Assembly: GCF_047238105.1 (NCBI RefSeq)
Contig: NZ_JBDFMD010000001.1
Span: 4,402,001-4,466,000, forward strand
Direction of reading: 5' to 3'
DNA length: 64,000 nt
Source: Paenibacillus_D sp047238105
GTDB lineage: Bacteria > Bacillota > Bacilli > Paenibacillales > Paenibacillaceae
Both the position numbers and the translations under genes were made by a program. Positions within the stretch are counted from its first letter, which is position 1. Every line of letters begins with the position of its first letter. This document shows, piece after piece, positions 8,801 to 19,133 of this stretch. The notes beneath the pieces are model-generated. The model was not told the origin of the DNA. It ran no database searches and worked only from the letters and a program-made list of their open reading frames with translations.

Positions 8801-11800
8801 TATCGCCCCTTCAGTAGACGCGGTTGTGCGTGTAAATACGGTGCGGGAAGAGGGCAATAAATATTTTAATCCTAACCCGGCGTACTTACGTGAAGGCCGA
8901 TTTGGAACGGAGAACCCACCCTTCATAGTTGGAACAGCTCCTTATCAAGAAATTTACGGCCAAAGGGGTGCATCGGGGATGGTTCCAAGAGCAGGAGCAT
9001 ATTGGAGAGATGTAACGTTAGCCAGTGAACAAGATAGCGGCAGACGTCCATATCTTGCACACGATATTAAAGGGGGATCCTACGCCTATAGATGTATCAC
9101 CGGATCCTGGACGAGTGATAATTACGGAGACTCCGAGTATTACTATAACTGTGAGGTTACCAGAACCGATCAGTTTGGAGAAGTTAGCTGGACACATAAA
9201 AGCCTAACAGACAAATTTGTAGGCACGACTCGCGAAAATCCGTATACAGTCAGAAGGCATCAAAATGGGTCTGAGCCCGTTCTCATCAGTGAAGACGGTT
9301 TACAAATTGGTTTTAGTGAACGGTGGGATCCTCGTCCGGGCTATTCAAACTCGATCAAATGGTTTGATATCGAGACCCTGGAGCCCGTTCCTGCAGATCG
9401 CGTGATTCGGCCCTGGGTGCAACCGACAATGAGTGTGCCCTACACCCAAATCAATCTTTTATTTGAAGATGAAGACGTGAAAATACGCTCCTTTCATAAG
9501 AGCGTCCAGCCACCGGATGCGTGGATGTACAGCTCCTATTACACGGCATTGGATTATCACCTTTCGTTTGTAAATAAACAAACAGGCGAAGAGAAGCAAT
9601 ATCCCATTTACACAAACAGACAGTCCTATACATCATATAGTGGGAATAATTGCAGTCCGTGGGACGGCGGATCTACGAGAAGTGAATATGACAACACTTC
9701 TGTATTATACGCCGTGTCCAATGATGGAGTCGTATATGCAGTAGAATCCTTAAATAAGATTCATGTGCTCGACAAATATGGAACGAAGCTGCAAGAGATT
9801 CCCACACTAAACAAAACGCCGAGGTCCATAAATAATTGCAATAGCGGATATACAACTGAGAAAAGTTATGGGATACGTGATGTAGGCTTTGAGAGCGATG
9901 GTAAACTGGTCGTTTCTTTCGTTGAAAATAATTATATATGGAGACCGGATATTCATCCGATCAATGGGTTGAGATGGGATACTACCGGAGCATACTCCGA
10001 TACGATTACCTTTACGATCCAAAAAAGCATGCCTCCTCGGCCCTACGGGTCGAACGAGATCGGACAAGTGCTTAAAAAAGATACGCGTTTAAAAAATGCC
10101 GATTTCACCTTTGATGTTAGACAAACGATGGTGAATCCGTCAGCGAGTAATCCATCGGGGCTGAATTTCCGGGCGCAGGATCATAGAAATATGTACCGGT
10201 TGGAGATTTCGGATAAGTTGATGGCTGTGTCCAAAATCGAAAACGGGCAGCGGACGCAGCTCGGTTCAGCAGCCATAACACTGAATAGTGAAGAATTCAG
10301 TACGGTAAAGGTGTCTGCTCGCGGCAATAAGATCCGGGTCCGATACAAAGGCATGCCTGTCTTTGAAGTGACCGACAGTACCTTTGATGAAGGGACATAC
10401 GGATTCTTTATGAATGCCTATGGTTCGAATTTCCGGAATCTGATCGTTGGTGTGCCGCTAGAGACAGGCAATGAATTGGACAATGTTGGACTTGTCGGTG
10501 AAAAGTTGAACTATACCACTACCTTCGATGATTTGGAGAAGGATGAACGAATCGAGGGCGAGGATCAATGGACGTATCTCCATACCGATCCTGACAAATT
10601 CCTGGATAGTGGGGATGGGCTGTCTGGAATGTCCAGACATCATGAGAAGACGTATGCGAGCCCGCGTGAAAGCCTGGATCGCGTTGGTGTTTATTCCATC
10701 TCTTACTCGGCAAAGGACGATCCAACGCCGGAAGGGTACGAGCATCCGGATCCGACCTTTGCGGAGTATGTGCAACAGGCAGATGAGTATACCCAGTTTG
10801 TTACTATACACCGGCGTCCGATCGCCAAGTTTACGGTGAGGCAAGCGGCAGATTATCTGGTGACCTACACCGATACAAGCTACGATCCTGACAGGTATCT
10901 TCCTGATGGTAGGTGTTCGACGGAGGATACGGGCATCAACTATTGCCAGACGCGGGGAATTACAAGCTATACGTATGAGTATATCGATCCGAAGGGAGAG
11001 AAGTTCGACGGACAGCTGCGGCGCCCAAGCTATGCCGGATTGTACACGCTGCGCTTGAGTGTAAGGGACGAGTACGGCGCGTGGTCAGATTGGTACGAGC
11101 AGGAGCTTTTCCTGGATGCTGATCCGCCGAATACACCGCCAGTCCCAGGATTCACGCAGAGCCATACGAACACCTTCCGGGGTGTGGAGCTCACCTTTGA
11201 ATCGACGGCTTATGATGCTGAAGACGGTCCAAGGGAAAATCTGAAGCACTGGTACTATATCCAGAACGATCAGACTGGCGCGGTAGAGGTGCTCTCAAGC
11301 AACTCTCGAACTACCTGGACCAAGACCTTCAGCACACTAGGTCGCTTCTACGTCCGGCAAGTGGTAGAAGATTCTGGAGGACTTCGGGCAACGCATCAAA
11401 GGACTGTTAATATCGTTAATGCGCCGCCAACGACGAATATAACGAATCCTTCAAGTACGAATCAAAATAGCCCGACGATCCTTACTGAGCTGCGACCGAA
11501 CTTTACTTGGAATTATCATGATGTAGATGATGATCCGCAAACAAGGTATCAGCTGCGCGTATCTCGATATGGGGGACTCGTGCAACAAATTACAAATGAA
11601 ATTAGCAGCAGCGCTAAAAATCATGTAGCAACCGGCGATTTGCCAGAACGAGTAGATATGTATGTGGAAGTGCGAGCGCATGATGGAAATGTATGGGGAG
11701 AATGGAGCTCGCCCAAGTTCTTCCGCATTATTACCAACCGGCCGCCGACAGCGGACTTCGACTGGTCGCCCAAGCCGGTGTATGAAGGGGACCGGCTGCA

Positions 11801-12413
11801 GTTGATCGACCGCTCCTCGGATCCCGATGGCGATCCGCTGACCCATCAGTGGCAGATTCGGCGGCCGAACGGCTCATCGTCATCCTCGACACTGCCTAGA
11901 CCGGAGTTGACCGGTGTCGCGCCGGGCGAGTACCGCGTCACGCTCACGGTATCCGACGGCAAGGAAAGCGCCTCTACAAGCAAAGTGATCACGGTGCTGC
12001 CGCTGGATATCGCAGCAGAGATCCATCATACGCCTTTGTGGCTGGAGCGGCATCGGGAAGCGGGTCATGAGACGGAATCTGCGCCCAAGGATTTCTATGC
12101 TGGAGAAACCCTCGTCCTGCGTGCCACGACATCGGCCGCGCCAGTGCGCTCCGTAACGGCGGTGCTGGACAGCAGAGGCATGGACGGCGGCCGGCTGCTC
12201 ACTTCGGTCCCGCTCTCGCCGTCTGTCCACCCTCGATATGCGGCGGAGATGTACGACGAGCGTTGGGGCTCTCTCGCCTCAGGGCTGACCAAGGGGCCTC
12301 ACCGAGTACGCTTCACTGTAGAATATGCCAATGGCGTGGTCAAGACTGCCGATGTACCGTTTACGATTATCGGCAACGCTTTGGAGGCAGCTGGCGTGCA
12401 CCGCAGGCATTAG
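5871..12413 (+). CDS. Giant secreted multidomain protein with PKD/Ig-like, MucBP-like and LamG-like modules
   Basis: 2180 residues with an N-terminal signal peptide. About residues 215-492 hold three similar MucBP-like modules, each ending in an aromatic run (YYYE, FFYD, FFYD). Residues about 600-915 are PKD/Ig-like (DPDGDDISYYWNF, PDGDEI). Residues 915-1400 are rich in Y, S and cysteine pairs and look beta-rich, perhaps a propeller (VSNDGVVYAV). About 1403-1521 resembles a LamG/concanavalin-like domain. From about 1640 several PKD-like units follow, the last containing DPDGDPLTHQW. There is no sorting motif or C-terminal membrane helix. It lies 5 bases after the stalk-protein gene. Base composition shifts: I count 23 G/C in the line 6181-6240 and 39 in 11761-11820, suggesting mosaic origin. 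Likely an adhesin or matrix protein; function not proven. Confidence 0.8.
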   Translation: MKRYNKGMSCVLIAAILFSSISTFFWWEENDAKASVLGNASVQPTREAKPTGNSRDPYAPNEKSTKRYAVGFSYIDIWSNSLGTWSTHSPNESGVEIKNPYTFSFPGRVVKDVQVRMFNPDNPIHQYYFEKSRIGDQSFNNYRGVIGTNASSPSKENVIGQGTSTVKLDVKLTGTLRSVSGIPYDLRKRNGDCGTCGNLVEGYRYFFPVLFEFELDAKIEIGHWTTNGQSLNSVFGNSVNEMVRGQSYPSAPPTNANYKYVGHKKTDSGDYNVLQAQPLTPGSAQTFTYSGQMEKYLVNYYYEAAVPNQFTATIKHRTRDGKVIPEMPDPPPSALVQGQSYSFTRQSHPDYTYYGHSKNSTNVEPAVNDSNFVPGADPPRFTFNGNHHYRATFFYDRKPPGPGSGQGKVIVHHMVRTSPSSGSVLVEEETFFVATLPGTRQVQAKLTHGSLRGGNYSYKEHNKNAFTPNASNFPIALSAPSNQTAYVTFFYDKEDTGPPGLSVDFEIEKPMMYFGDSNKVTPVIGVSGAGCRYQHHYWTFSQGTITKTYGPEPGMRQPFYLTPPYDGMGLGTIVVTLEASNTCGQSGKVTKTVQVISDPTNRPPIFNIGWFKQGNLYGWEPDASIVLRGERVNLRVIVNPLPRELGGGTPYDPDGDDISYYWNFGESPSEWIKGLPGEYGLDPNQMGFTNLLTTEIGSHTITAMAVDSRGASATRTAVLNVVSPEPTPLITVPARVVQNRPIPENGINGDLSFAAPGRTVRDYHWTNKRDSYPNVGVEQVELEVTDNHGVRNLPEMKAIKHINVMPDLPPVAQLELPERAFREGFEMTNSSHSPDGDEIIRATLRYRYDANNDGSFTNETALPFVLPVGETRIFKPLKVGKYRFDIEVEEDWGLKHSTTYYLEVVNEAPEVGFSLKGENPEPPQFDITNESTLLMVLGDSWEGSTLSSPNLDLFKNLNLTYNTFRQSFTAGVGRNPFIAPSVDAVVRVNTVREEGNKYFNPNPAYLREGRFGTENPPFIVGTAPYQEIYGQRGASGMVPRAGAYWRDVTLASEQDSGRRPYLAHDIKGGSYAYRCITGSWTSDNYGDSEYYYNCEVTRTDQFGEVSWTHKSLTDKFVGTTRENPYTVRRHQNGSEPVLISEDGLQIGFSERWDPRPGYSNSIKWFDIETLEPVPADRVIRPWVQPTMSVPYTQINLLFEDEDVKIRSFHKSVQPPDAWMYSSYYTALDYHLSFVNKQTGEEKQYPIYTNRQSYTSYSGNNCSPWDGGSTRSEYDNTSVLYAVSNDGVVYAVESLNKIHVLDKYGTKLQEIPTLNKTPRSINNCNSGYTTEKSYGIRDVGFESDGKLVVSFVENNYIWRPDIHPINGLRWDTTGAYSDTITFTIQKSMPPRPYGSNEIGQVLKKDTRLKNADFTFDVRQTMVNPSASNPSGLNFRAQDHRNMYRLEISDKLMAVSKIENGQRTQLGSAAITLNSEEFSTVKVSARGNKIRVRYKGMPVFEVTDSTFDEGTYGFFMNAYGSNFRNLIVGVPLETGNELDNVGLVGEKLNYTTTFDDLEKDERIEGEDQWTYLHTDPDKFLDSGDGLSGMSRHHEKTYASPRESLDRVGVYSISYSAKDDPTPEGYEHPDPTFAEYVQQADEYTQFVTIHRRPIAKFTVRQAADYLVTYTDTSYDPDRYLPDGRCSTEDTGINYCQTRGITSYTYEYIDPKGEKFDGQLRRPSYAGLYTLRLSVRDEYGAWSDWYEQELFLDADPPNTPPVPGFTQSHTNTFRGVELTFESTAYDAEDGPRENLKHWYYIQNDQTGAVEVLSSNSRTTWTKTFSTLGRFYVRQVVEDSGGLRATHQRTVNIVNAPPTTNITNPSSTNQNSPTILTELRPNFTWNYHDVDDDPQTRYQLRVSRYGGLVQQITNEISSSAKNHVATGDLPERVDMYVEVRAHDGNVWGEWSSPKFFRIITNRPPTADFDWSPKPVYEGDRLQLIDRSSDPDGDPLTHQWQIRRPNGSSSSSTLPRPELTGVAPGEYRVTLTVSDGKESASTSKVITVLPLDIAAEIHHTPLWLERHREAGHETESAPKDFYAGETLVLRATTSAAPVRSVTAVLDSRGMDGGRLLTSVPLSPSVHPRYAAEMYDERWGSLASGLTKGPHRVRFTVEYANGVVKTADVPFTIIGNALEAAGVHRRH

Positions 12414-12471
12414 CTTTCATTACCTTTCAGCATATCTTCCAAAAAGTATGCATCAAGCTTTTCTTTATTGA

Positions 12472-12513
12472 AACGTCCTCGTTTGCCGTCCTGCGGCAAA
12501 CGAGGACGTTTTT
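12472..12513 (+). terminator. Terminator after the giant secreted gene
   Basis: A perfect 16-pair stem, AACGTCCTCGTTTGCC (12472-12487) with its complement at 12495-12510, seven-base loop, then a T-run. The remaining bases to the uvrB promoter (12514-12666) show no gene. Confidence 0.9.
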
Positions 12514-12666
12514 GCATGCGGCAAGTCCGCTAGTGACTCCAGTGATCGCAGCGGCTGCCCGCTTCCGATTAAACCGGCCTGCTGCCGGGTAGAGTGTAGT
12601 ATCGCGCAGCGGTGCTTGTTAAGCCAGTATTTTGTCTTCCCACCAGTATTAGGCGACCTGCAATGA

Positions 12667-12695
12667 TTGCCAGCTGTTTCTAAACCATGTATAAT
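12667..12695 (+). promoter_or_regulatory. SigA-type promoter of uvrB-uvrA
   Basis: TTGCCA (12667-12672), 17-base spacer, TATAAT (12690-12695). The predicted start near 12702 coincides with the LexA-like box, and a leader of about 100 bases precedes uvrB. Confidence 0.8.
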
Positions 12696-12702
12696 ACTAT
12701 GG

Positions 12703-12714
12703 GAACACACATTC
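12703..12714. promoter_or_regulatory. LexA (SOS) box-like operator
   Basis: GAACACACATTC fits the Bacillus SOS pattern GAAC-N4-GTTC with one substitution. It overlaps the predicted transcription start of uvrB, the position expected of a LexA repressor site. uvrB and uvrA belong to the SOS regulon in Bacillus subtilis. Confidence 0.6.
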
Positions 12715-12805
12715 TTAAAATTTATCATCTACCGTCTGACGTTTGGAAGTCGGGGGTACACTACAGATAGATGCTATATTCGAGAGAATCTGAGAGGAGA
12801 GCGCT

Positions 12806-14803
12806 ATGAGTCCATTGGAGACCCAAAGCAAACGGTTCGAGCTGCTGTCTGACTATACGCCCCAGGGCGATCAGCCCGAGGCGATCCGCCAGCTCGTCGA
12901 GGGCATCCATGCCGGCAAACGGCATCAGACGCTGCTGGGTGCCACGGGCACCGGCAAGACCTATACCATCGCCAACACGATCGCCCAGTTGAACCGGCCG
13001 ACGCTCGTCATCGCCCACAACAAGACGCTGGCGGCTCAGCTGTGCAGCGAATTCCAGCAGTTTTTCCCCAACAACGCCGTATCCTACTTTGTCAGTTATT
13101 ATGATTATTATCAACCGGAAGCCTACATCCCGTCCTCGGATACCTACATCGAGAAAGACTCCAGCATCAACGACGAGATCGACAAGCTCCGCCACTCGGC
13201 GACGAGCTCGCTGTTCGAGCGTCGCGACGTCATCGTCGTGGCCAGCGTGTCCTGCATCTACGGTCTCGGTTCGCCGCTGGAGTACAAGAACCTCGTCCTC
13301 TCGCTGCGGGTCGGGATGGAGCGCTCGCGCAACGACATCCTCCACAAGCTGGTGGATATCCAGTACCAGCGCAATGACATCAACTTCGTCCGCGGCACCT
13401 TCCGGGTACGAGGCGATGTCATCGAGATCTTCCCTGTCGCCAACAACGAGCGGGCGATCCGGGTCGAGCTGTTCGGCGACGAGATCGAGCGGATCACGGA
13501 GATCGACGTGCTGACCGGCGAGATCATCGGGACGCGCGACCATGTCGCCATCTTCCCGGCTTCTCACTTCGTCACCCAGGAGGAGACGATGAAGCGGGCG
13601 ATCGTCAATATCGAGCGCGAGCTGGAGGAGCGGCTGGAGGAGCTGCGCGGGCAGAACAAGCTGCTCGAGGCGCAGCGGCTGGAGCAGCGGACGCGCTACG
13701 ACATCGAGATGATGCAGGAGATGGGCTTCTGCTCGGGGATCGAGAACTACTCCGGACCGCTCACCTTCCGCGAGCGCGGCGCGACGCCATATACGCTGAT
13801 GGATTTCTTCCCGGACGACATGCTGATCGTCGTCGACGAGTCGCATGTCACGCTGCCTCAGATCCGGGCGATGTACAATGGCGACCGGGCCCGCAAGGAG
13901 GTCCTGGTCGACCACGGCTTTCGTCTGCCGTCGGCGATGGACAACCGGCCGCTGCGATTCGAAGAGTTCGAGCAGAAGAGCAAGCAGCTGATCTATGTCT
14001 CGGCGACGCCTGGACCTTATGAGCTGGAGCACAGCCCGGAGATGGTGCAGCAGATCATCCGGCCGACCGGCCTGCTGGATCCGGTCATCGAGCTGCGTCC
14101 GACGAAGGGACAGATCGACGACCTGCTGGGCGAGATCCGCGACCGGATCGCCAAGGACGAGCGGGTACTCGTGACGACGCTGACGAAGAAGATGGCCGAG
14201 GATCTGACGGACTATCTCAAGGAAGTCGGCATCAAGGTCCGCTATCTGCACTCGGACATCAAGACGCTGGAGCGGATGGCGATCCTGAGGGATCTGAGGC
14301 TCGGCACCTTCCATGTGCTGGTCGGCATCAACCTGCTGCGGGAAGGCCTCGACTTGCCGGAAGTATCGCTGGTGGCGATCCTCGATGCCGATAAGGAAGG
14401 GTTCTTGCGCTCGGAGCGCTCGCTCATCCAGACGATCGGCCGGGCCGCCCGCAACAGTGACGGCCGGGTCATCCTCTACGGCGACAAGGTGACCGACTCG
14501 ATGGATAAGGCCATCTCAGAGACGGAACGGCGCCGTGCCATCCAGATTGCCTACAACGAGGAGCACGGCATTACGCCGACGACGATCCGCAAGCGGGTCG
14601 CCGAGGTGATCGAAGCGACCAAGGTAGCCGAGCAGAAGGCCGAGTATCTGACCGGCGACAAGGTCGGCAAGCTGTCCAAGCGGGACCGCCAGGCGGTGAT
14701 CCAGCGTCTGGAGGACGAGATGAAGACAGCGGCCAAGAATCTGCAGTTCGAGCGTGCCGCAGAGCTGCGGGATGCGCTGCTGGAACTCAAAGCCGAAGCA
14801 TGA
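12806..14803 (+). CDS. uvrB: Excinuclease ABC subunit B
   Basis: 665 residues, the usual UvrB length, starting at ATG 12806 behind GAGAGGAG. It is the damage-verifying helicase-like subunit of nucleotide excision repair, receiving damaged DNA from UvrA and recruiting UvrC. Walker A (GATGTGKT, residues 45-52), the beta-hairpin that probes the helix (YYDYYQPEAYIP, about 98-109), the VVDESH box and the C-terminal UVR coiled coil that contacts UvrC (about 625-660) are all present. Followed after 105 bases by uvrA, forming the classical uvrBA operon under an SOS-type promoter. uvrC is not in the window. Confidence 0.98.
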   Translation: MSPLETQSKRFELLSDYTPQGDQPEAIRQLVEGIHAGKRHQTLLGATGTGKTYTIANTIAQLNRPTLVIAHNKTLAAQLCSEFQQFFPNNAVSYFVSYYDYYQPEAYIPSSDTYIEKDSSINDEIDKLRHSATSSLFERRDVIVVASVSCIYGLGSPLEYKNLVLSLRVGMERSRNDILHKLVDIQYQRNDINFVRGTFRVRGDVIEIFPVANNERAIRVELFGDEIERITEIDVLTGEIIGTRDHVAIFPASHFVTQEETMKRAIVNIERELEERLEELRGQNKLLEAQRLEQRTRYDIEMMQEMGFCSGIENYSGPLTFRERGATPYTLMDFFPDDMLIVVDESHVTLPQIRAMYNGDRARKEVLVDHGFRLPSAMDNRPLRFEEFEQKSKQLIYVSATPGPYELEHSPEMVQQIIRPTGLLDPVIELRPTKGQIDDLLGEIRDRIAKDERVLVTTLTKKMAEDLTDYLKEVGIKVRYLHSDIKTLERMAILRDLRLGTFHVLVGINLLREGLDLPEVSLVAILDADKEGFLRSERSLIQTIGRAARNSDGRVILYGDKVTDSMDKAISETERRRAIQIAYNEEHGITPTTIRKRVAEVIEATKVAEQKAEYLTGDKVGKLSKRDRQAVIQRLEDEMKTAAKNLQFERAAELRDALLELKAEA

Positions 14804-14818
14804 TTCAGAAGGGAGAAA

Positions 14819-14847
14819 GAGCCGGTCCGCCTGAGCGGACGCGGCTC
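14819..14847 (+). other. Intercistronic hairpin between uvrB and uvrA
   Basis: GAGCCG and TCCGC (14819-14830) pair with GCGGA and CGGCTC (14835-14847) around a CTGA loop. No T-run follows, so it is more likely an mRNA-stability or partial attenuation structure than a full terminator. Confidence 0.45.
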
Positions 14848-14908
14848 TCTCAAGTTGTTAAGCCAGTAGGGCTGCACAGGGCTGGACAGGAACAGGGAGG
14901 GAATTCGT

Positions 14909-17797
<2,889 letters not shown>

Positions 17798-17828
17798 GAC
17801 GCGCAGTCATAAGACGGTACACGTCAGT

Positions 17829-17860
17829 CTCCCCCTGCCGGGGGCATCAGGCAGGGGGAG
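17829..17860 (+). terminator. GC-rich hairpin after uvrA
   Basis: CTCCCCCTGCC (17829-17839) and GGCAGGGGGAG (17850-17860) form a perfect 11-pair stem. The T-run is poor (TTGCTG), so it may be an inefficient terminator or an mRNA end-protecting structure. Confidence 0.5.
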
Positions 17861-17936
17861 TTGCTGCGCCCGGTCATAATTCCCAGTCGGGGTGGATATG
17901 CTACAATCTGTCAGGAAGCGCGGATATGGCCAAATG

Positions 17937-17952
17937 GTGACAAAGTTGTTAC
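17937..17952. promoter_or_regulatory. Dyad upstream of the small membrane protein gene
   Basis: GTGACAAAGTTGTTAC is an imperfect inverted repeat (one mismatched pair outside the central two bases) 16 bases upstream of the predicted -35. It is placed like an activator or repressor site; I do not recognise the regulator. Confidence 0.35.
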
Positions 17953-17968
17953 ACCTGCCATTTCATAC

Positions 17969-17997
17969 TTGCAACCGACGCCCCGAACGGCTAACAT
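17969..17997 (+). promoter_or_regulatory. Promoter of the small membrane protein gene
   Basis: TTGCAA (17969-17974), 17 bases, TAACAT (17992-17997), giving a start near 18004 and a short leader to the ribosome site AAGGAGG. Confidence 0.5.
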
Positions 17998-18038
17998 AGA
18001 TTAATATAGGCTACGTGCGATAAAAAGGAGGGCCCCTC

Positions 18039-18251
18039 ATGTTTTTGGCAGTAGAGGAAACAACGGTAACGACTTCAGGCTTCGACCCATTTGACGTTTT
18101 TATGCTCGCATTCACGGTGCTTATTTTTATCGGCTTCGTTCGTTTGTTGATGCACCGTCCCCGGAAAAATTATTTCGCGATCGGGTTTGCCGGCGTATCG
18201 CTGCTGTTGTTTCTGATCATTGATTACATTATGATTTTCAAGGTCTGGTAA
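18039..18251 (+). CDS. Small two-helix membrane protein (possibly DUF2759-like)
   Basis: 70 residues from ATG 18039 with a very strong ribosome site (AAAAAGGAGGGCCCC). Two hydrophobic helices (about residues 20-38 and 47-68) flank a short basic loop (HRPRKN), predicting a hairpin in the cytoplasmic membrane. Size and layout resemble the DUF2759 small proteins of Bacillales, but the match is only by pattern. The gene has its own promoter. Function unknown. Confidence 0.7.
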   Translation: MFLAVEETTVTTSGFDPFDVFMLAFTVLIFIGFVRLLMHRPRKNYFAIGFAGVSLLLFLIIDYIMIFKVW

Positions 18252-18370
18252 GCGAGATCTCGCAAGAGGCCATCGGGTACATCTCTGCAGCGGCAAGGAC
18301 GGGGCAACGTCCGGCATCAGGGGTGTATTTTTTTTGAGTTCATATTACGGGGTCTGGGAGGAGGAACATC

Positions 18371-18928
18371 ATGAAGGACAAAGAGGAGCATGCCGGATGG
18401 TCACCGGTCACGGTGACGTCCGTAGAGCCGATCGGCGAAGGGCTGCGGGTCTGTCTCGATCTGGTCGATTTCCTGGCAGAGGACGAAGGAGTGCTAACGG
18501 GAAGTACGGGGCACGGTTACGTATTGGCGCTCGCTGAGACGAGAGAGAGTGCGGCGTATCCGCCCCGTCCGTTCCGGGTCAATTGCGGCGCTGTCCATCA
18601 GTACGTCAGGCAAGGGGAGCGGACGATCTATCTGTCGGAGATCAGACCGGGGATGCCGCTCATCGTCAATAGTCCCCGGGGGGAGCGGCAGGTCGCTGTC
18701 GGCCGGGTCAAAATGGAGCGTCGGCCCCTGCTGCGCATCGTCGCACAGCGGGACGACGAAGAAGTATCTGTCGTCATGCAGGCTTCGGAAAGTGTGCATC
18801 TATGGGGCGGCGAGGCGCAGGCGAAGCCGGTACTGGAGCTCGCTGCCGGTGATCAGCTGCTCTACTGGGCCGACCAGCCCGGCAGGCATCTGGGGGAGCG
18901 CACCGTAGGGGAGATTATCGAGCTATAA
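18371..18928 (+). CDS. Orphan C-terminal domain of archaeal-type 3-dehydroquinate synthase (DHQS II)
   Basis: 185 residues from ATG 18371 behind GGGAGGAGG. The whole protein matches the second half of 3-dehydroquinate synthase II (the archaeal AroB' family): VEPIGEGLRVCLD, GSTGHG, PPRPFRVNCGAVHQYV, YLSEIRPGM, VGRVKMERRPLLRI and the final GRHLG...GEIIEL occur in the family order. The family enzyme is about 350-380 residues, and its N-terminal half is absent here: the open frame begins at the domain boundary and the upstream DNA holds another gene. It is therefore unlikely to make dehydroquinate. It could be a regulatory or binding domain; no neighbour belongs to the shikimate pathway. Followed by a gap with a hairpin serving the opposite strand. 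Confidence 0.8.
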   Translation: MKDKEEHAGWSPVTVTSVEPIGEGLRVCLDLVDFLAEDEGVLTGSTGHGYVLALAETRESAAYPPRPFRVNCGAVHQYVRQGERTIYLSEIRPGMPLIVNSPRGERQVAVGRVKMERRPLLRIVAQRDDEEVSVVMQASESVHLWGGEAQAKPVLELAAGDQLLYWADQPGRHLGERTVGEIIEL

Positions 18929-19021
18929 CTCAATACTTCAGTCAACGCAGCTCGGAGCGCGTGCCATAATAAGGGAATGAAGTTAGGGGCGCACGCGGGC
19001 AGTGCTGTCGCGTGGAAAACA

Positions 19022-19062
19022 GAATAAAAATAGCAGCAGTCCGGGATAGCCGGGCTGCTGCT
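19022..19062 (-). terminator. Terminator of the sugar isomerase gene
   Basis: AGCAGCAG (19032-19039) pairs with CTGCTGCT (19055-19062), with an inner CCGG/CCGG pairing. On the minus strand the stem is followed by ATTTTTATT, so it ends transcription of the isomerase; it may also act on the plus strand. Confidence 0.75.
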
Positions 19063-19063
19063 T

Positions 19064-19091
19064 GTTCAAAAAGCCGCTTTTCAGCACCGAA
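19064..19091 (+). repeat. Dispersed intergenic motif, copy 1
   Basis: Begins GTTCAAAAAGCCGCTTTTCA and continues AGCACCGAA (overlapping ends), nearly identical to the copy at 57270-57297 and similar to the inverted copy at 32788-32810. All three lie between genes. Confidence 0.6.
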
Positions 19092-19133
19092 TGCCGAATC
19101 CACTTCTATGAATCACTTCGTGATCAAAAGTGG

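Noticed and set aside
12761..14314. 517-codon minus-strand frame across uvrB
   Set aside because: Shadow of the highly conserved uvrB coding sequence.
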